Shown here one piece after another: positions 50,639 through 59,303 of a stretch of DNA of 64,000 nt. Origin of the DNA: Coriobacteriaceae bacterium AM113-163 (GTDB taxonomy: Bacteria; Actinomycetota; Coriobacteriia; Coriobacteriales; Coriobacteriaceae); the NCBI GenBank assembly GCA_027673765.1, contig JAQDWB010000008.1, positions 32,782-96,781 of the forward strand. Direction: 5' to 3'. The translations under genes were made by a program, and so were the position numbers. The first letter of the stretch is position 1, and the number at the start of each line of letters is the position of its first letter. The notes beneath the pieces are model-generated. The model was not told where the DNA came from. It did no database searches and worked only from the letters and a program-made list of their open reading frames with translations.

Positions 50639-52267
50639 CTAGGCACGCGTCTCCGCAAGCATCTGCCTGGCGTGCGCCAGGCTTGCCTCGGACTGATCGC
50701 CGCTGAGCATGCGGGCGATCTCGGCGGTACGCGCTTCGCCGGTTACCTCGTCCAAATGCGTCTGGGGAACATCGCCGGGTTCCTTGCTCACCACGTAGTG
50801 CTTATCGGCCATAACGGCGACCTGCGCCAGGTGCGTAACGACTATCACCTGATGCGTCGCGGCAAGATCGGCCAGCACACCAGCAAGAGCACGAGCCGTG
50901 GAGCCGCCGACACCGGCATCGACCTCGTCAAACACCAGCGTATCGACACCGTCCGCATTACCCAAGACCACCTTGCTCGCCAGCATAACGCGGCTGAGCT
51001 CGCCGCCCGACGCAATGCGGCGCAGGGGTCGCGGCGTCAAGCCAGCACCGCTGCGATACAAAAGCTCGTAGCTCGAAGGACCCGCCGGCGTCCACTCGGC
51101 GCGCGGAAGATCACGCGACTCCCAAACGAGCTCGGCGCCGCCCATCTCCAAGCGTGCCATCTGACGACCAACCTCGTGGCAGAAGCGCGGGGCCGCCGTA
51201 TTGCGAGCGCGCTTAAGCGCCTTGGCGGCAGCGAACAGCTCGCGCTCGGCGCTCCCGAGTGCCTCACGCGCCTTTTTGATCTGCTCATCGCCATCATCGA
51301 CCAGGGACAGCAGCTCTTGCGAGCGATCGCGCATGGCAAAAACATCGTCCATGGTGGGACCCCACTGACGCAACAGGCCCTTGAGGTCGGAATACCGCTC
51401 ACGCATGCGAGCGAGCTCGCGCGGGTCGAAGGCGACGCCATCGCGATAGGCACGAAGCTCGTTCGCGCTATCCTCAAGGGAGATGCAGGCATCCGTAAGC
51501 GCATCGGCAATGTCGCCCAGTTTGCGATCGACGGTAGCCATACGGGAAAGCTCTGCCACGGCGCTGTTCACGGCATCGAGCGCTCCACCTTCGGCGGCAA
51601 GCGATGCATGGGCATCGTTAGCTGTGGCAACCAGTACCTCGGCATGTTCGGAGCGCGGCAGCAGTTCCTCGAGTTCCTCATACTCACCCGGCTTGGGGTC
51701 GACCTCGGCGATACGCTCCAGGGCGAAGCGCGCCTCCTCGACGCGACTCCCCTGCGCACGCGACGCCTCCTCTACGCGACGGACCTCCTTGGCAGCCGTA
51801 CGCGACGCCTTAAAGCAGACACGGTACTTTTCCAGCGCCTCGAGCGCAGAGCGACCAGCCCAGGCATCGACCATGGCAACATGATGTGCCGGATCGAGCA
51901 GGCGCTGATGCTCGTGCTGGCCGCACAGATCCATCATCACGCCGACGCGCTCGGAAAGCTCGCGCACGCTGGCAATGCGACCATCAATCTTGACGCGGCT
52001 GCGGCCTTCGGCAGAAAGGCTGCGCTGCACGGTGAAGCCCTCCGTGTCGTGCGGGCCATCGAACAAGCGCGCCTCGACGCTCGCAAGCGCCTCGCCCTCG
52101 CGCACGGTCGACGAATCTGCACGCTCGCCCAAAATGAGCTTGAGCGCCGAGAGCAGCGCGGTCTTGCCGGCACCGGTCTCGCCAGTCAAAACCGTTAGGC
52201 CCGCACTCGGCACCAGCGTCGCCTCGCGAATGAGTGCAATGTTGGAAACCTGCAGCTCATCGATCAT
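50639..52267 (-). CDS. recN: DNA repair protein RecN
   Basis: An SMC-like ATPase involved in double-strand-break repair. Walker A GETGAGKTALL near residue 29, the LCGQHEHQRLL motif near 113 and central coiled-coil segments (about 150-370) are seen. The C-terminal IASGGELSRVMLA signature and VFDEVDAGVGGSTA Walker B with THLAQVA complete it. It has 542 residues, a little shorter than typical. The start overlaps the nadK stop by 11 bases and the gene ends the long alaS-recN chain. Confidence 0.95.
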   Translation of the reverse strand: MIDELQVSNIALIREATLVPSAGLTVLTGETGAGKTALLSALKLILGERADSSTVREGEALASVEARLFDGPHDTEGFTVQRSLSAEGRSRVKIDGRIASVRELSERVGVMMDLCGQHEHQRLLDPAHHVAMVDAWAGRSALEALEKYRVCFKASRTAAKEVRRVEEASRAQGSRVEEARFALERIAEVDPKPGEYEELEELLPRSEHAEVLVATANDAHASLAAEGGALDAVNSAVAELSRMATVDRKLGDIADALTDACISLEDSANELRAYRDGVAFDPRELARMRERYSDLKGLLRQWGPTMDDVFAMRDRSQELLSLVDDGDEQIKKAREALGSAERELFAAAKALKRARNTAAPRFCHEVGRQMARLEMGGAELVWESRDLPRAEWTPAGPSSYELLYRSGAGLTPRPLRRIASGGELSRVMLASKVVLGNADGVDTLVFDEVDAGVGGSTARALAGVLADLAATHQVIVVTHLAQVAVMADKHYVVSKEPGDVPQTHLDEVTGEARTAEIARMLSGDQSEASLAHARQMLAETRA

Positions 52268-53117
52268 GACGCACTCCGTAGAACACGCGGCTCACGGAGT
52301 TATAGAAGCTCTCGGGACCGTAATCGAGAAGCAGCACATCTCCGGGACCGCGACGCACCGCCACGCTCTCAACGGTGCCATCGCAGGTAATAAACTGTCC
52401 ATCGATAGCGATCGCCGGAACACTCGGACGGTCATCAGACATAAAGATCTCGACGACATCACTCGGCGAGGTCAAAAAAGCGCGAGCCTGAATGGTATGC
52501 GGGGCGATGGGCACACAGACCATACCCGTGTAATCGGGGCTGACAATGGGACCGCCGGCGGAAAGCGCATAGCCGGTGGAGCCGGTCGCCGTCGAAACGA
52601 CGACACCGTCGCCGCGCAGGCGATCGATATGATGGCCGGACACCGTGATGTCAAACTCAACCATATCGGACAGGGGGCCGCGCGTAAGTGCCATATCGTT
52701 GAGGGCAAACGTGCGCACGACATCCTTCGTGCCATCGTCGCGCACGGACACGATATCCGCGGCGATGGTGGCGCGGCGGCTCACGTGCAGCTCACCGGAC
52801 AGAGCATCGCTCACGACCTGCAGAATGTCGCGCTCCTCGGGGCTCGCAGCAGTTAAAAAGCCCAGGTGACCATAGGAAAGACCAAGGATAGGAATCTCGC
52901 GATGGTTGAGGATGCGGGCAGCGCGCAGCAACGTACCGTCGCCGCCGAGCGTAATGACCAGATCTGAGCCATCAATATCAGGCGTGCTTTGAATCTTCGA
53001 TCGCTGGTCGGCAGCCCATGCGACCTCGTAGCCCTGGCGCGAAAGCCAAAGCTCGAGCATCAGGCCGCTCTCGACCGCCTCTTGCTTGTAGTAATTGGGA
53101 ACCAGAAAGACCTTCAT
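52257..53117 (-). CDS. nadK: NAD kinase
   Basis: Phosphorylates NAD to NADP. The GGDGTLLRAARIL motif near residue 59, LNDMALTRG near 140, and GDGVVVSTATGSTGYALSAGG near 172 identify the family. At 286 residues it has normal length. It overlaps tlyA by four bases and recN by 11, so all three are co-translated. This order (tlyA-nadK-recN) is common in Gram-positive bacteria. Confidence 0.96.
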   Translation of the reverse strand: MKVFLVPNYYKQEAVESGLMLELWLSRQGYEVAWAADQRSKIQSTPDIDGSDLVITLGGDGTLLRAARILNHREIPILGLSYGHLGFLTAASPEERDILQVVSDALSGELHVSRRATIAADIVSVRDDGTKDVVRTFALNDMALTRGPLSDMVEFDITVSGHHIDRLRGDGVVVSTATGSTGYALSAGGPIVSPDYTGMVCVPIAPHTIQARAFLTSPSDVVEIFMSDDRPSVPAIAIDGQFITCDGTVESVAVRRGPGDVLLLDYGPESFYNSVSRVFYGVRHDR

Positions 53118-53926
53118 AGCGTTGCAGCTTTCTCGCTCAAAGCCGATACCTGGGATTGCAGCTCATCGTCGGTGCGTTCACCAGGGGCAAACCTTGTGCC
53201 GTACAGGAAAAACTCAACGTTGCCCTTAGCGCCATGGATGGGCGACACGCACACGTCAAGCGGGAACAGGCCCTTGGCGGCAAAAAGCTCAATCGCCGCC
53301 ACGAGCGTATCGCGGCGGACGGCGGGGTCGGTCACGATACCGCGCTCGCCCACCAGCGCAGCCGGCGCCTCAAACTGGGGCTTTACGAGCGTGCAGAACG
53401 AACCCGAAGGCTTCAGGCACGCCAGCACGGCGTCGATGATATTCGCGATGCCGGTAAACGAGACATCACATACAGCCAGGTCGATGGCACCGGCATAGCC
53501 AAGCTCAGGCAGCTGCGTCACGTTTGTGCGCTCATGCAGCGTCACGCGATCATCCTGACGCAACGACCAATCGAACTGGGCGCGACCCACGTCCACCGAG
53601 ACAACGGTCGCAGCTCCGCGCTTGAGCAGGCAATCGGTAAAGCCGCCGGTAGAGCAGCCTACGTCCAGGCAGGCAAGGCCCGTGGGATCGATACAAAACG
53701 CATCGAGGGCACCCTCAAGCTTAAGGCCGCCGCGCCCAACGTACGGAATGCGCCCCTTAACGTGCAGTGGCAGGCCCGGCATCACCTTAAGACCCGGAGA
53801 GGTCAAACGCTCACCGCCGCTCGAGACCAAGCCGGCCATAAGAGTGCGAAGGGCATCCGCGCGATCGGCGCAGATGCCCTGTGAAATCAGTTCGTCATCG
53901 AGACGCACGCGTTTCATGAATGCCAT
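53114..53926 (-). CDS. tlyA: TlyA-family rRNA (cytidine-2'-O)-methyltransferase
   Basis: An S4 RNA-binding domain (about 5-60; RLDDELISQGICADRADALR) is followed by a FtsJ-like methyltransferase with SAM motif CLDVGCSTGGFTDCLL near 87 and KPQFEAPAALVGERGIV. The family 2'-O-methylates cytidines in 16S and 23S rRNA, and older annotations call it hemolysin. I start at ATG 53926, which overlaps the xseB stop (TGATG). Residue count is 270, close to usual. Confidence 0.92.
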   Translation of the reverse strand: MAFMKRVRLDDELISQGICADRADALRTLMAGLVSSGGERLTSPGLKVMPGLPLHVKGRIPYVGRGGLKLEGALDAFCIDPTGLACLDVGCSTGGFTDCLLKRGAATVVSVDVGRAQFDWSLRQDDRVTLHERTNVTQLPELGYAGAIDLAVCDVSFTGIANIIDAVLACLKPSGSFCTLVKPQFEAPAALVGERGIVTDPAVRRDTLVAAIELFAAKGLFPLDVCVSPIHGAKGNVEFFLYGTRFAPGERTDDELQSQVSALSEKAATL

Positions 53927-54192
53927 CAACCATTCGTATCCGGGGATGCAGCCTGTCTATCTTGGGACTCGTTTGCCGCATCCTCATCGTATTCCTGCTC
54001 GAGCTTGTCGGCCTCACGCGGCGTCAGCTCAAACTTGTCGACCATATCGACCGCACGGGAACCAAGCTCAATCGCCTCGTCAAACAAATCGAGCGAACGC
54101 TCCAGGGACGTATCCTTGGAGCGAACGGTGGCGATGATCTGGTCCAGGCGATCCGAGATCTCATCGAAGTTGCGGACGGAACCCTCTGGCAT
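53926..54192 (-). CDS. xseB: exodeoxyribonuclease VII small subunit
   Basis: An 88-residue small acidic protein with the XseB core FDEISDRLDQIIATVRSKD, then LERSLDLFDEAIELG. It binds the large subunit XseA, which is not encoded next to it in this window. An Asp/Gln-rich tail follows the core. It lies between nusB and tlyA. Confidence 0.88.
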   Translation of the reverse strand: MPEGSVRNFDEISDRLDQIIATVRSKDTSLERSLDLFDEAIELGSRAVDMVDKFELTPREADKLEQEYDEDAANESQDRQAASPDTNG

Positions 54193-54194
54193 GG

Positions 54195-54782
54195 CTACTC
54201 CTCGACGGAGTCGGCCTCGACGGCCTCAGCAGCGTCCGGATCCTCGGCAAGTACACCGGCGGCAGCCTGAGCGGCAGCGACCTTGGCGGCCGCCTCGGCA
54301 GCCTGCGCCTCCTCGCGAGCGCGATCCTCGGCCAGCAGCTCTTGGTACAAATCCTCACCCGGCAGCTCCTCGCTGCGAGCGATCTTGCCCAGCACGCCGT
54401 TGACAAACGATGCGGACTGGTCGGTGCCATAGGCCTTGGCAAGTTCGACGGCCTCGTTGATAACAATAGCGTCCGAGACCTCCTCGTCGGTGAGGAAGCG
54501 CATCTCGTAGACGGCGATACGCAGCAGGTTGCGGTCGGCGCCGGGCATGCGCATAAGATCCCAGTTCTTGGCGACGGCGCGCAGGGCACAGTCGATGCGA
54601 TCGATATGCTCGTAGGCACCGCGACAAAGCTCCAGCGCATAGGGGTCGAGGGGACCCTTCGAGATCAGGAAATCGCCCTCGAGGACGCGCTCGAGCGGAC
54701 TGTCCGTGGCCTCGGCCTGGAACAGCAGCTGCAGCGCCTGACTGCGGGCAAGCGTGCGCCCGCGATAAACCTTAAGGCTCAA
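54195..54782 (-). CDS. nusB: transcription antitermination factor NusB
   Basis: A 195-residue RNA-binding protein of the rRNA antitermination complex. ARSQALQLLFQAE near residue 12, LRIAVYEMRFL, and VINEAVELAKAYG then SASFVNGVLGKIAR are conserved. A C-terminal Ala/Glu tail of about 50 residues extends beyond the usual 140-150, consistent with actinobacterial NusB. It is three bases from xseB and closely follows asp23. Confidence 0.94.
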   Translation of the reverse strand: MSLKVYRGRTLARSQALQLLFQAEATDSPLERVLEGDFLISKGPLDPYALELCRGAYEHIDRIDCALRAVAKNWDLMRMPGADRNLLRIAVYEMRFLTDEEVSDAIVINEAVELAKAYGTDQSASFVNGVLGKIARSEELPGEDLYQELLAEDRAREEAQAAEAAAKVAAAQAAAGVLAEDPDAAEAVEADSVEE

Positions 54783-54785
54783 AGG

Positions 54786-55148
54786 TTACTCCTTGGGGAA
54801 AACGAGGCCGTCGATGCAAACGTCAACGCGCTCGACCTCGACGCCCACCTGGGCATCGATGGCGGCGACCACGGCTGTGCGAACGGCCTCGGCGAGTTTC
54901 TTGAACGGATAGCCAAAGAACACCACGACACGCACGGTGAGTGCGAGCTTGTCGCCGACGACCTCGGCCTCGACCGCCGGCTCGGAAGCCGGGGCCTTGG
55001 ACGAGAGCATCATGGAGACAAGGTTGGTGGCAAGGTCCTTGACGCCAACGGAGGCGATGCCCTCGACATCCGACACGGCGCGCGAGACGATGGCGGTCAG
55101 AACATCGGGCGAAATGCCGATGCCGTCAATCTTGATTTCCTGGGGCAT
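54786..55148 (-). CDS. Asp23/Gls24-family envelope stress protein
   Basis: A 120-residue member of the Asp23/Gls24 family (VLTAIVSRAVSDVEGIASVG, LALTVRVVVFFGYPFKKL, VDVCIDGLVFPKE). In Gram-positive bacteria these proteins are stress-linked and often encoded beside efp and nusB, as here. No membrane segment is seen. The exact role is unknown. Confidence 0.88.
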   Translation of the reverse strand: MPQEIKIDGIGISPDVLTAIVSRAVSDVEGIASVGVKDLATNLVSMMLSSKAPASEPAVEAEVVGDKLALTVRVVVFFGYPFKKLAEAVRTAVVAAIDAQVGVEVERVDVCIDGLVFPKE

Positions 55149-55172
55149 GAGTCCTCCTAGAAGAGTTGGTTG

Positions 55173-55736
55173 CTAGACGCGGGAGACGAACTTGCCGTCG
55201 CGGGTGTCAACCTTGATGACCTCGCCCTCGTTGAGGTACATGGGGACCTGGATGACAGCGCCGGTGTCGATCGTGGCCGGCTTGGTGGAACCCTGAACGG
55301 TGTCGCCCTTAAAGCCCGGGTCGGTCTGGACGATGGTGGTCTCGATGAACATCGGCGGGGTCACGCCCATGAGCTCATCGTCGGCGAAGAGCAGCTGGCA
55401 GATGTCGTTCTCGCGCAGCCACTTGGAGTTCTCGCCCACCATGTCCTCGGGAACAGGAACCTGCTCATAGGTCTCATTGTCCATGAAGATGTAGTCGGTG
55501 CCATCGTTGTAGAGGTACTGGAACTCACGGGTGGTGAGCATGACGCTCTCGAACTTGGTGCCGGCGTTGCAGGTGTTCTCGACGACGCGGCCGCTCTTGA
55601 TGTCGCGGGTCTTGTAGCGCACAAATGCGCCGCCCTTGCCCGGCTTGACATGCTGGAACTCGACGATGGTGTAGACCTTGTCCTTAATGCGGAGACCGAG
55701 GCCGTTCTTGAAGTCGGCGGTAGAAATGGTAGGCAT
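55173..55736 (-). CDS. efp: translation elongation factor P
   Basis: Relieves ribosome stalling at polyproline stretches. The modified-residue loop is KPGKGGAFVRYKT near 30-36, and the C-terminal OB domain ends with DTRDGKFVSRV. I start at ATG 55736 (MPTISTADFKNGL) with AAAGG five bases upstream. It has 187 residues, the usual length. The modification type is not evident from the window. Confidence 0.96.
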   Translation of the reverse strand: MPTISTADFKNGLGLRIKDKVYTIVEFQHVKPGKGGAFVRYKTRDIKSGRVVENTCNAGTKFESVMLTTREFQYLYNDGTDYIFMDNETYEQVPVPEDMVGENSKWLRENDICQLLFADDELMGVTPPMFIETTIVQTDPGFKGDTVQGSTKPATIDTGAVIQVPMYLNEGEVIKVDTRDGKFVSRV

Positions 55737-55830
55737 ATCGACCTTTCTTGTTATGGGCAGAACGCACAAGCGTCCAAATTACATACGACCAAAATTATAC
55801 ACTTGCAGACGGCGCCTGCAGCGAGCGCAT

Positions 55831-55873
55831 AAAAAGAGAATGCGGGGCGTCCGAATCGATCCGGACGCCCCGC
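55831..55873 (-). terminator. terminator of pepQ
   Basis: On the minus strand GCGGGGCGTCCG pairs with CGGACGCCCCGC around GATCGATT-like loop bases, followed by ATTCTCTTTTT, 22 bases after the pepQ stop. Confidence 0.82.
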
Positions 55874-55894
55874 CCCAAAATCTATCGAAATGAG

Positions 55895-57025
55895 CTAGCA
55901 ATCGATGACGTGGAGGTCATGCGGCGTCTTGGTGAAGGGCTCGTAGCCGTTCTCGGTGACCACGCCGTAGTCCTCCAGGCGCACGCCGCCCACGCCGGGC
56001 AGGTAGACGCCGGGCTCCATGGTGATAACCGAGCCAACCTCGATGATATTCTTGCTGCGGTTGAAGTTGGGCAGCTCGTGGATGTCGATACCGACGCCGT
56101 GGCCCAGACCATGGTTGTAGTAATCGCCATAGCCGGCATCGCCGATGATCTTCTTGGAAAGCTTGAAAATGTCGTTGCCCTCGACGCCCGGATGGATAGC
56201 GGCGACGCACTCCTCGTGGGTGCGGCGTACGAGCGCGTACAAGTCGAGCTGCTCCTGGGTAGGCTCGCCCATCACGACGGTGCGTGTCATGTCGGAGCGG
56301 TAATCACAGTAGCCCGCGCCATAATCCATGAGAACGAAGTCGCCCTTCTCGATCACGCGGTCGCTCGGGACGGCATGCGGGTTGGCGGTGTTGGGACCGC
56401 TCGCGACGATGGAGCCAAAGGCCAGGCTATCGGCACCGTTAGCGAACATAAAGTTCTCGAGCTCGTTGCGGACCTGTTTCTCAGTCATACCGGGCTTAAT
56501 ATAGCCGAGCATGTGCTGGAAGGCGGCGTCGGTGATCGACTGCGCGTGGCGCATGAGCTCGATCTCCTCGACGTCCTTGATGGCGCGCATCTTACGGATG
56601 TCGTCATGCATCAGCGGCAGCATGCAGGCAACGGAGCGGTCCTCCAGGCCACGCTGAATACCCTGGTAGAAATTGATCTGCATGTCGTCCTCGACAGCGC
56701 AGACGCGGCACTTGTTGGCCGCGATCTTGCCGGCGACCCAGCCGGGGATGGTACCCTCGTCCATGTCGTAGACCCAGGGGCTGCCGGCGGGCGTGTTCTC
56801 CTCAAAGCTGTTGAGATAGCGCGAGTCGGTATGGAACAGGCACTGGTCAGCCGTAATAAACGCAGCGTGCGGGAACTCGAAGGTGTAATCGAAGACGCCC
56901 TTGACGCCCGTAAGCCAACGAAGGTTGGCCTCGTCGCGCACCACGATAGCGTCGTAGCCGCGCTCAACCATCAGGGCACGGACACGCTCGATACGACCGG
57001 CAGGACCGGCAGCAAACTCAGACAT
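55895..57025 (-). CDS. pepQ: Xaa-Pro aminopeptidase (M24B family)
   Basis: A 376-residue metallopeptidase cutting Xaa-Pro bonds. The N-terminal creatinase-like domain (1-130) is followed by the pita-bread catalytic fold with the metal ligands: MDYGAGYCDYRSDMT (two Asp), GLGHGVGIDIHE (His), ITMEPGVYLP (Glu) and GGVRLEDYGVV (Glu). I start at ATG 57025 (MSEFAAGPAGR) with AAAGG upstream. It sits between aroB and efp, an order also seen in other Gram-positive bacteria. Confidence 0.93.
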   Translation of the reverse strand: MSEFAAGPAGRIERVRALMVERGYDAIVVRDEANLRWLTGVKGVFDYTFEFPHAAFITADQCLFHTDSRYLNSFEENTPAGSPWVYDMDEGTIPGWVAGKIAANKCRVCAVEDDMQINFYQGIQRGLEDRSVACMLPLMHDDIRKMRAIKDVEEIELMRHAQSITDAAFQHMLGYIKPGMTEKQVRNELENFMFANGADSLAFGSIVASGPNTANPHAVPSDRVIEKGDFVLMDYGAGYCDYRSDMTRTVVMGEPTQEQLDLYALVRRTHEECVAAIHPGVEGNDIFKLSKKIIGDAGYGDYYNHGLGHGVGIDIHELPNFNRSKNIIEVGSVITMEPGVYLPGVGGVRLEDYGVVTENGYEPFTKTPHDLHVIDC

Positions 57026-57156
57026 GCAGATTCCTTTCTTGTTGTCTTCATAAAGACGGGACGGGCTCAATCAACGTACGGAATCGCGAGCGATTCGCAA
57101 CCGATTGGAAACCCGCCCCTCAACATGATACGAAAGACGATGGATGTCAATAAATC

Positions 57157-58266
57157 CTAGAGAAGTTCGTTGCGAGAAGCCAAGTATGCGTGAGCATGGC
57201 GGTCGAGAACCTCGTCCTCAACGCTCGTTAGACGAATGGCGCCGAGCGCCGCGGGCAGCGGCAACATGCTGCGGTTCGAGCGGACAAACTGCTGCCTGCG
57301 GAACTCCTCGATATATGCGGCAGGCTCCAGATCGAAGGCAAGCTCCTCGATACCAAAGTCCTCCAGGCAGTCATCGACCTCAAAGACGTAATCGATATCG
57401 AAGTCGCAGGCATCATGTGCTAGGCGCGCCTCAAAGCGCATGCCCTCGGACAACAGCTGGTAGGCAGGCACCGGCGAAGCGGCATCGCCCAAGCAGGCGC
57501 GCAGGGTACGCTCCCCCGTCTTGCCAAAATCGAGCGCATGGCGGGCGCTCGGGTTCGTGGCCATCAGTACGTCCTTACGGGCAGTCTGAGACCACTGAAC
57601 GGCATTGACGAGCGCGACCTCCTCGCCCGCGAGAATCTCGGGAATGGTCTCGGTAAACTGATTCCAGCGGGACTTGCTGCTCGAAAGCATGGTGCCAACA
57701 AGTACCGCATAACCGAGCTTAAGGTCCTCGGGGTCCGCCGCGCGAACAAGGTCGAGGTCACACACGACCAAGCCCGGCTCGGGACGGAACGCGATAGCGG
57801 GAAGCGCATTCGCCGACGATGCGACGAGCGGCTTCATGGTCGTCGCGACCGTGAGCATGGCGTCGAACGTCGTCGGCAGCAAGGCGCACTCGGTACGACC
57901 GCACCACTGATTGGCACACCAGCAAACAACCGAGCAGGTCGCCGTGTCGCCGACAGCGACGACGAGATCGTCACAGGTAATGCCGTTAGCCGACAGGGCG
58001 CCAAAGACGATATCGGCATCGGCAAGCGTAGCACCGGCAGGTGAAACCTCGAGGACGAGCAGCGACACGGCAAAACCAGCGTCGATCAGCGCATGCTCGA
58101 CGACCTCGCCAAATCGCTCGGATGTGGCGTCGTTCCAAACCACCATCGCGCGCTTAGGCTTGCCCACAGCCGAGGCAAACATGCGCGGCAGCTCCTCGAA
58201 CGCGCCCAATCCGACGCGGACATCGACACTGCGGTTTTGGAAATTGATAAGTTGACGGCGAATCAT
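57157..58266 (-). CDS. aroB: 3-dehydroquinate synthase homologue, degenerate active site
   Basis: A 369-residue AroB-fold protein whose ATG overlaps the aroK stop (ATGA). AroB makes dehydroquinate from DAHP with NAD and zinc. Here the glycine-rich GGG(V)xGDxxGFxA motif reads VAVGDTATCSVVCWC, the SSVGGKTGVN loop reads TVATTMKPLVAS, LHGEAVAIGM reads LLSEGMRFEA, and GHTFGHA reads GKTGERT. Both zinc-binding histidines are therefore missing, while the glutamate region EDLKLG is kept. The gene has an intact frame, so it is likely a repurposed or inactive enzyme, kept by the operon. Confidence 0.75.
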   Translation of the reverse strand: MIRRQLINFQNRSVDVRVGLGAFEELPRMFASAVGKPKRAMVVWNDATSERFGEVVEHALIDAGFAVSLLVLEVSPAGATLADADIVFGALSANGITCDDLVVAVGDTATCSVVCWCANQWCGRTECALLPTTFDAMLTVATTMKPLVASSANALPAIAFRPEPGLVVCDLDLVRAADPEDLKLGYAVLVGTMLSSSKSRWNQFTETIPEILAGEEVALVNAVQWSQTARKDVLMATNPSARHALDFGKTGERTLRACLGDAASPVPAYQLLSEGMRFEARLAHDACDFDIDYVFEVDDCLEDFGIEELAFDLEPAAYIEEFRRQQFVRSNRSMLPLPAALGAIRLTSVEDEVLDRHAHAYLASRNELL

Positions 58267-58796
58267 AGCAGTCCACGCTCCAAAAGCATCTCGGCACAAA
58301 GGTAGGAAACGTCCTCGAAGGACTTGTTGCGAATATCAAGGGTAATATCGGCCGCCTGGCGATACAGCGGACGGCGATGCTCAAACAAGCGCGCAGCGTG
58401 CTCGGGCGAGCGGAAATCGGGCCGGGTATCGGAGCGACGAATCTGGCGCAACGAGTCCTCAAAGTCGCCTTCGAGGTACACGCATGTACCCATCTCGTGC
58501 ATCAGCTCAATGTTCACCGGCGTCTCGACGATGCCGCCCCCGCACGATACCAGCAGGCTGCGCTCGCTTTGAAGCGAACGGAGTGCCGAGGTCTCGAGCT
58601 CGCGAAAACGATCCTCGCCCTCGGTCTCAAATATCTCGGTAACCGACTTGCCGCATCGACGCACGACTAGGCGGTCGGTATCGATAAAACGCCGCTTGAA
58701 CATGGTGCCGACGTTACGCGCGAGCGTCGACTTGCCCGCGCCCAAAAAGCCGATAAAGAAGATATGGTCGCAGCCGTGTTTGGTGTGCCGGGACAT
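58263..58796 (-). CDS. aroK: shikimate kinase
   Basis: A 177-residue kinase phosphorylating shikimate. GFLGAGKSTLARN (P-loop) is near residue 16, FIDTDRLVVRRCG follows with the substrate Asp, and FRELETSAL holds an Arg. CGGGIVETP and the lid/Arg segment FEHRRPLYRQAA complete it. All key residues are retained, unlike the neighbouring AroB. It overlaps aroB by four bases. Confidence 0.93.
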   Translation of the reverse strand: MSRHTKHGCDHIFFIGFLGAGKSTLARNVGTMFKRRFIDTDRLVVRRCGKSVTEIFETEGEDRFRELETSALRSLQSERSLLVSCGGGIVETPVNIELMHEMGTCVYLEGDFEDSLRQIRRSDTRPDFRSPEHAARLFEHRRPLYRQAADITLDIRNKSFEDVSYLCAEMLLERGLL

Positions 58797-58804
58797 AGCG
58801 AGAC

Positions 58805-59302
58805 CTATTCCTCGCAGGGAAGGTCGCGCAGGGCCCGGCGCTCAAAGATACGGAAGATCTGCGTATACCACAGGTCCTGGGTTGCCTGTGGCTTTACCAG
58901 AATAGTGTCAACGCCGGCAAAGTTGCCACTCCACACATCCGTGTAGAGCTGATCGCCGATCAGCACCGCCTCGTCAGCCGTGGCGCTCAGGCGCTTAAGA
59001 CCGGCCTTGAGGGCAAACGGCGCCGGCTTCATGGCATGACTGATAGCCTCGAGGCCCAGCTCGCGTGCAGAGCTCATGACCTGATCGCGATGCCAGTTGT
59101 TGGACACCATGCACAGCTTAAAGCCTTTGGCGCGGGCGGTATCGAGCCAAGCGGAGACCGCGGCGGGAACCTGCTCAGTGTCGCGCGGAACCAGAGTGTT
59201 ATCGCGATCGAGCAGAATGGCGCGTTTGCCGTCGGCCCACAGGGTATCAAGATCGATGCGATCGACCGAGGCAACGTATCGTTTGGGGCTAAATATCCTC
59301 AT
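58805..59302 (-). CDS. yqeG: YqeG-family HAD IIIA phosphatase
   Basis: A 165-residue HAD phosphatase with the nucleophile motif LLDRDNTLVPRDT near residue 32, VSNNW near 68, and IGDQLYTDVWSGN near 120. I start at ATG 59302 (MRIFSPKRYVASVD), one base after the mltG stop; the earlier in-frame start is inside mltG. The family substrate is unclear; YqeG members are commonly found near aro and efp genes, as here. Confidence 0.88.
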   Translation of the reverse strand: MRIFSPKRYVASVDRIDLDTLWADGKRAILLDRDNTLVPRDTEQVPAAVSAWLDTARAKGFKLCMVSNNWHRDQVMSSARELGLEAISHAMKPAPFALKAGLKRLSATADEAVLIGDQLYTDVWSGNFAGVDTILVKPQATQDLWYTQIFRIFERRALRDLPCEE

Positions 59303-59303
59303 G

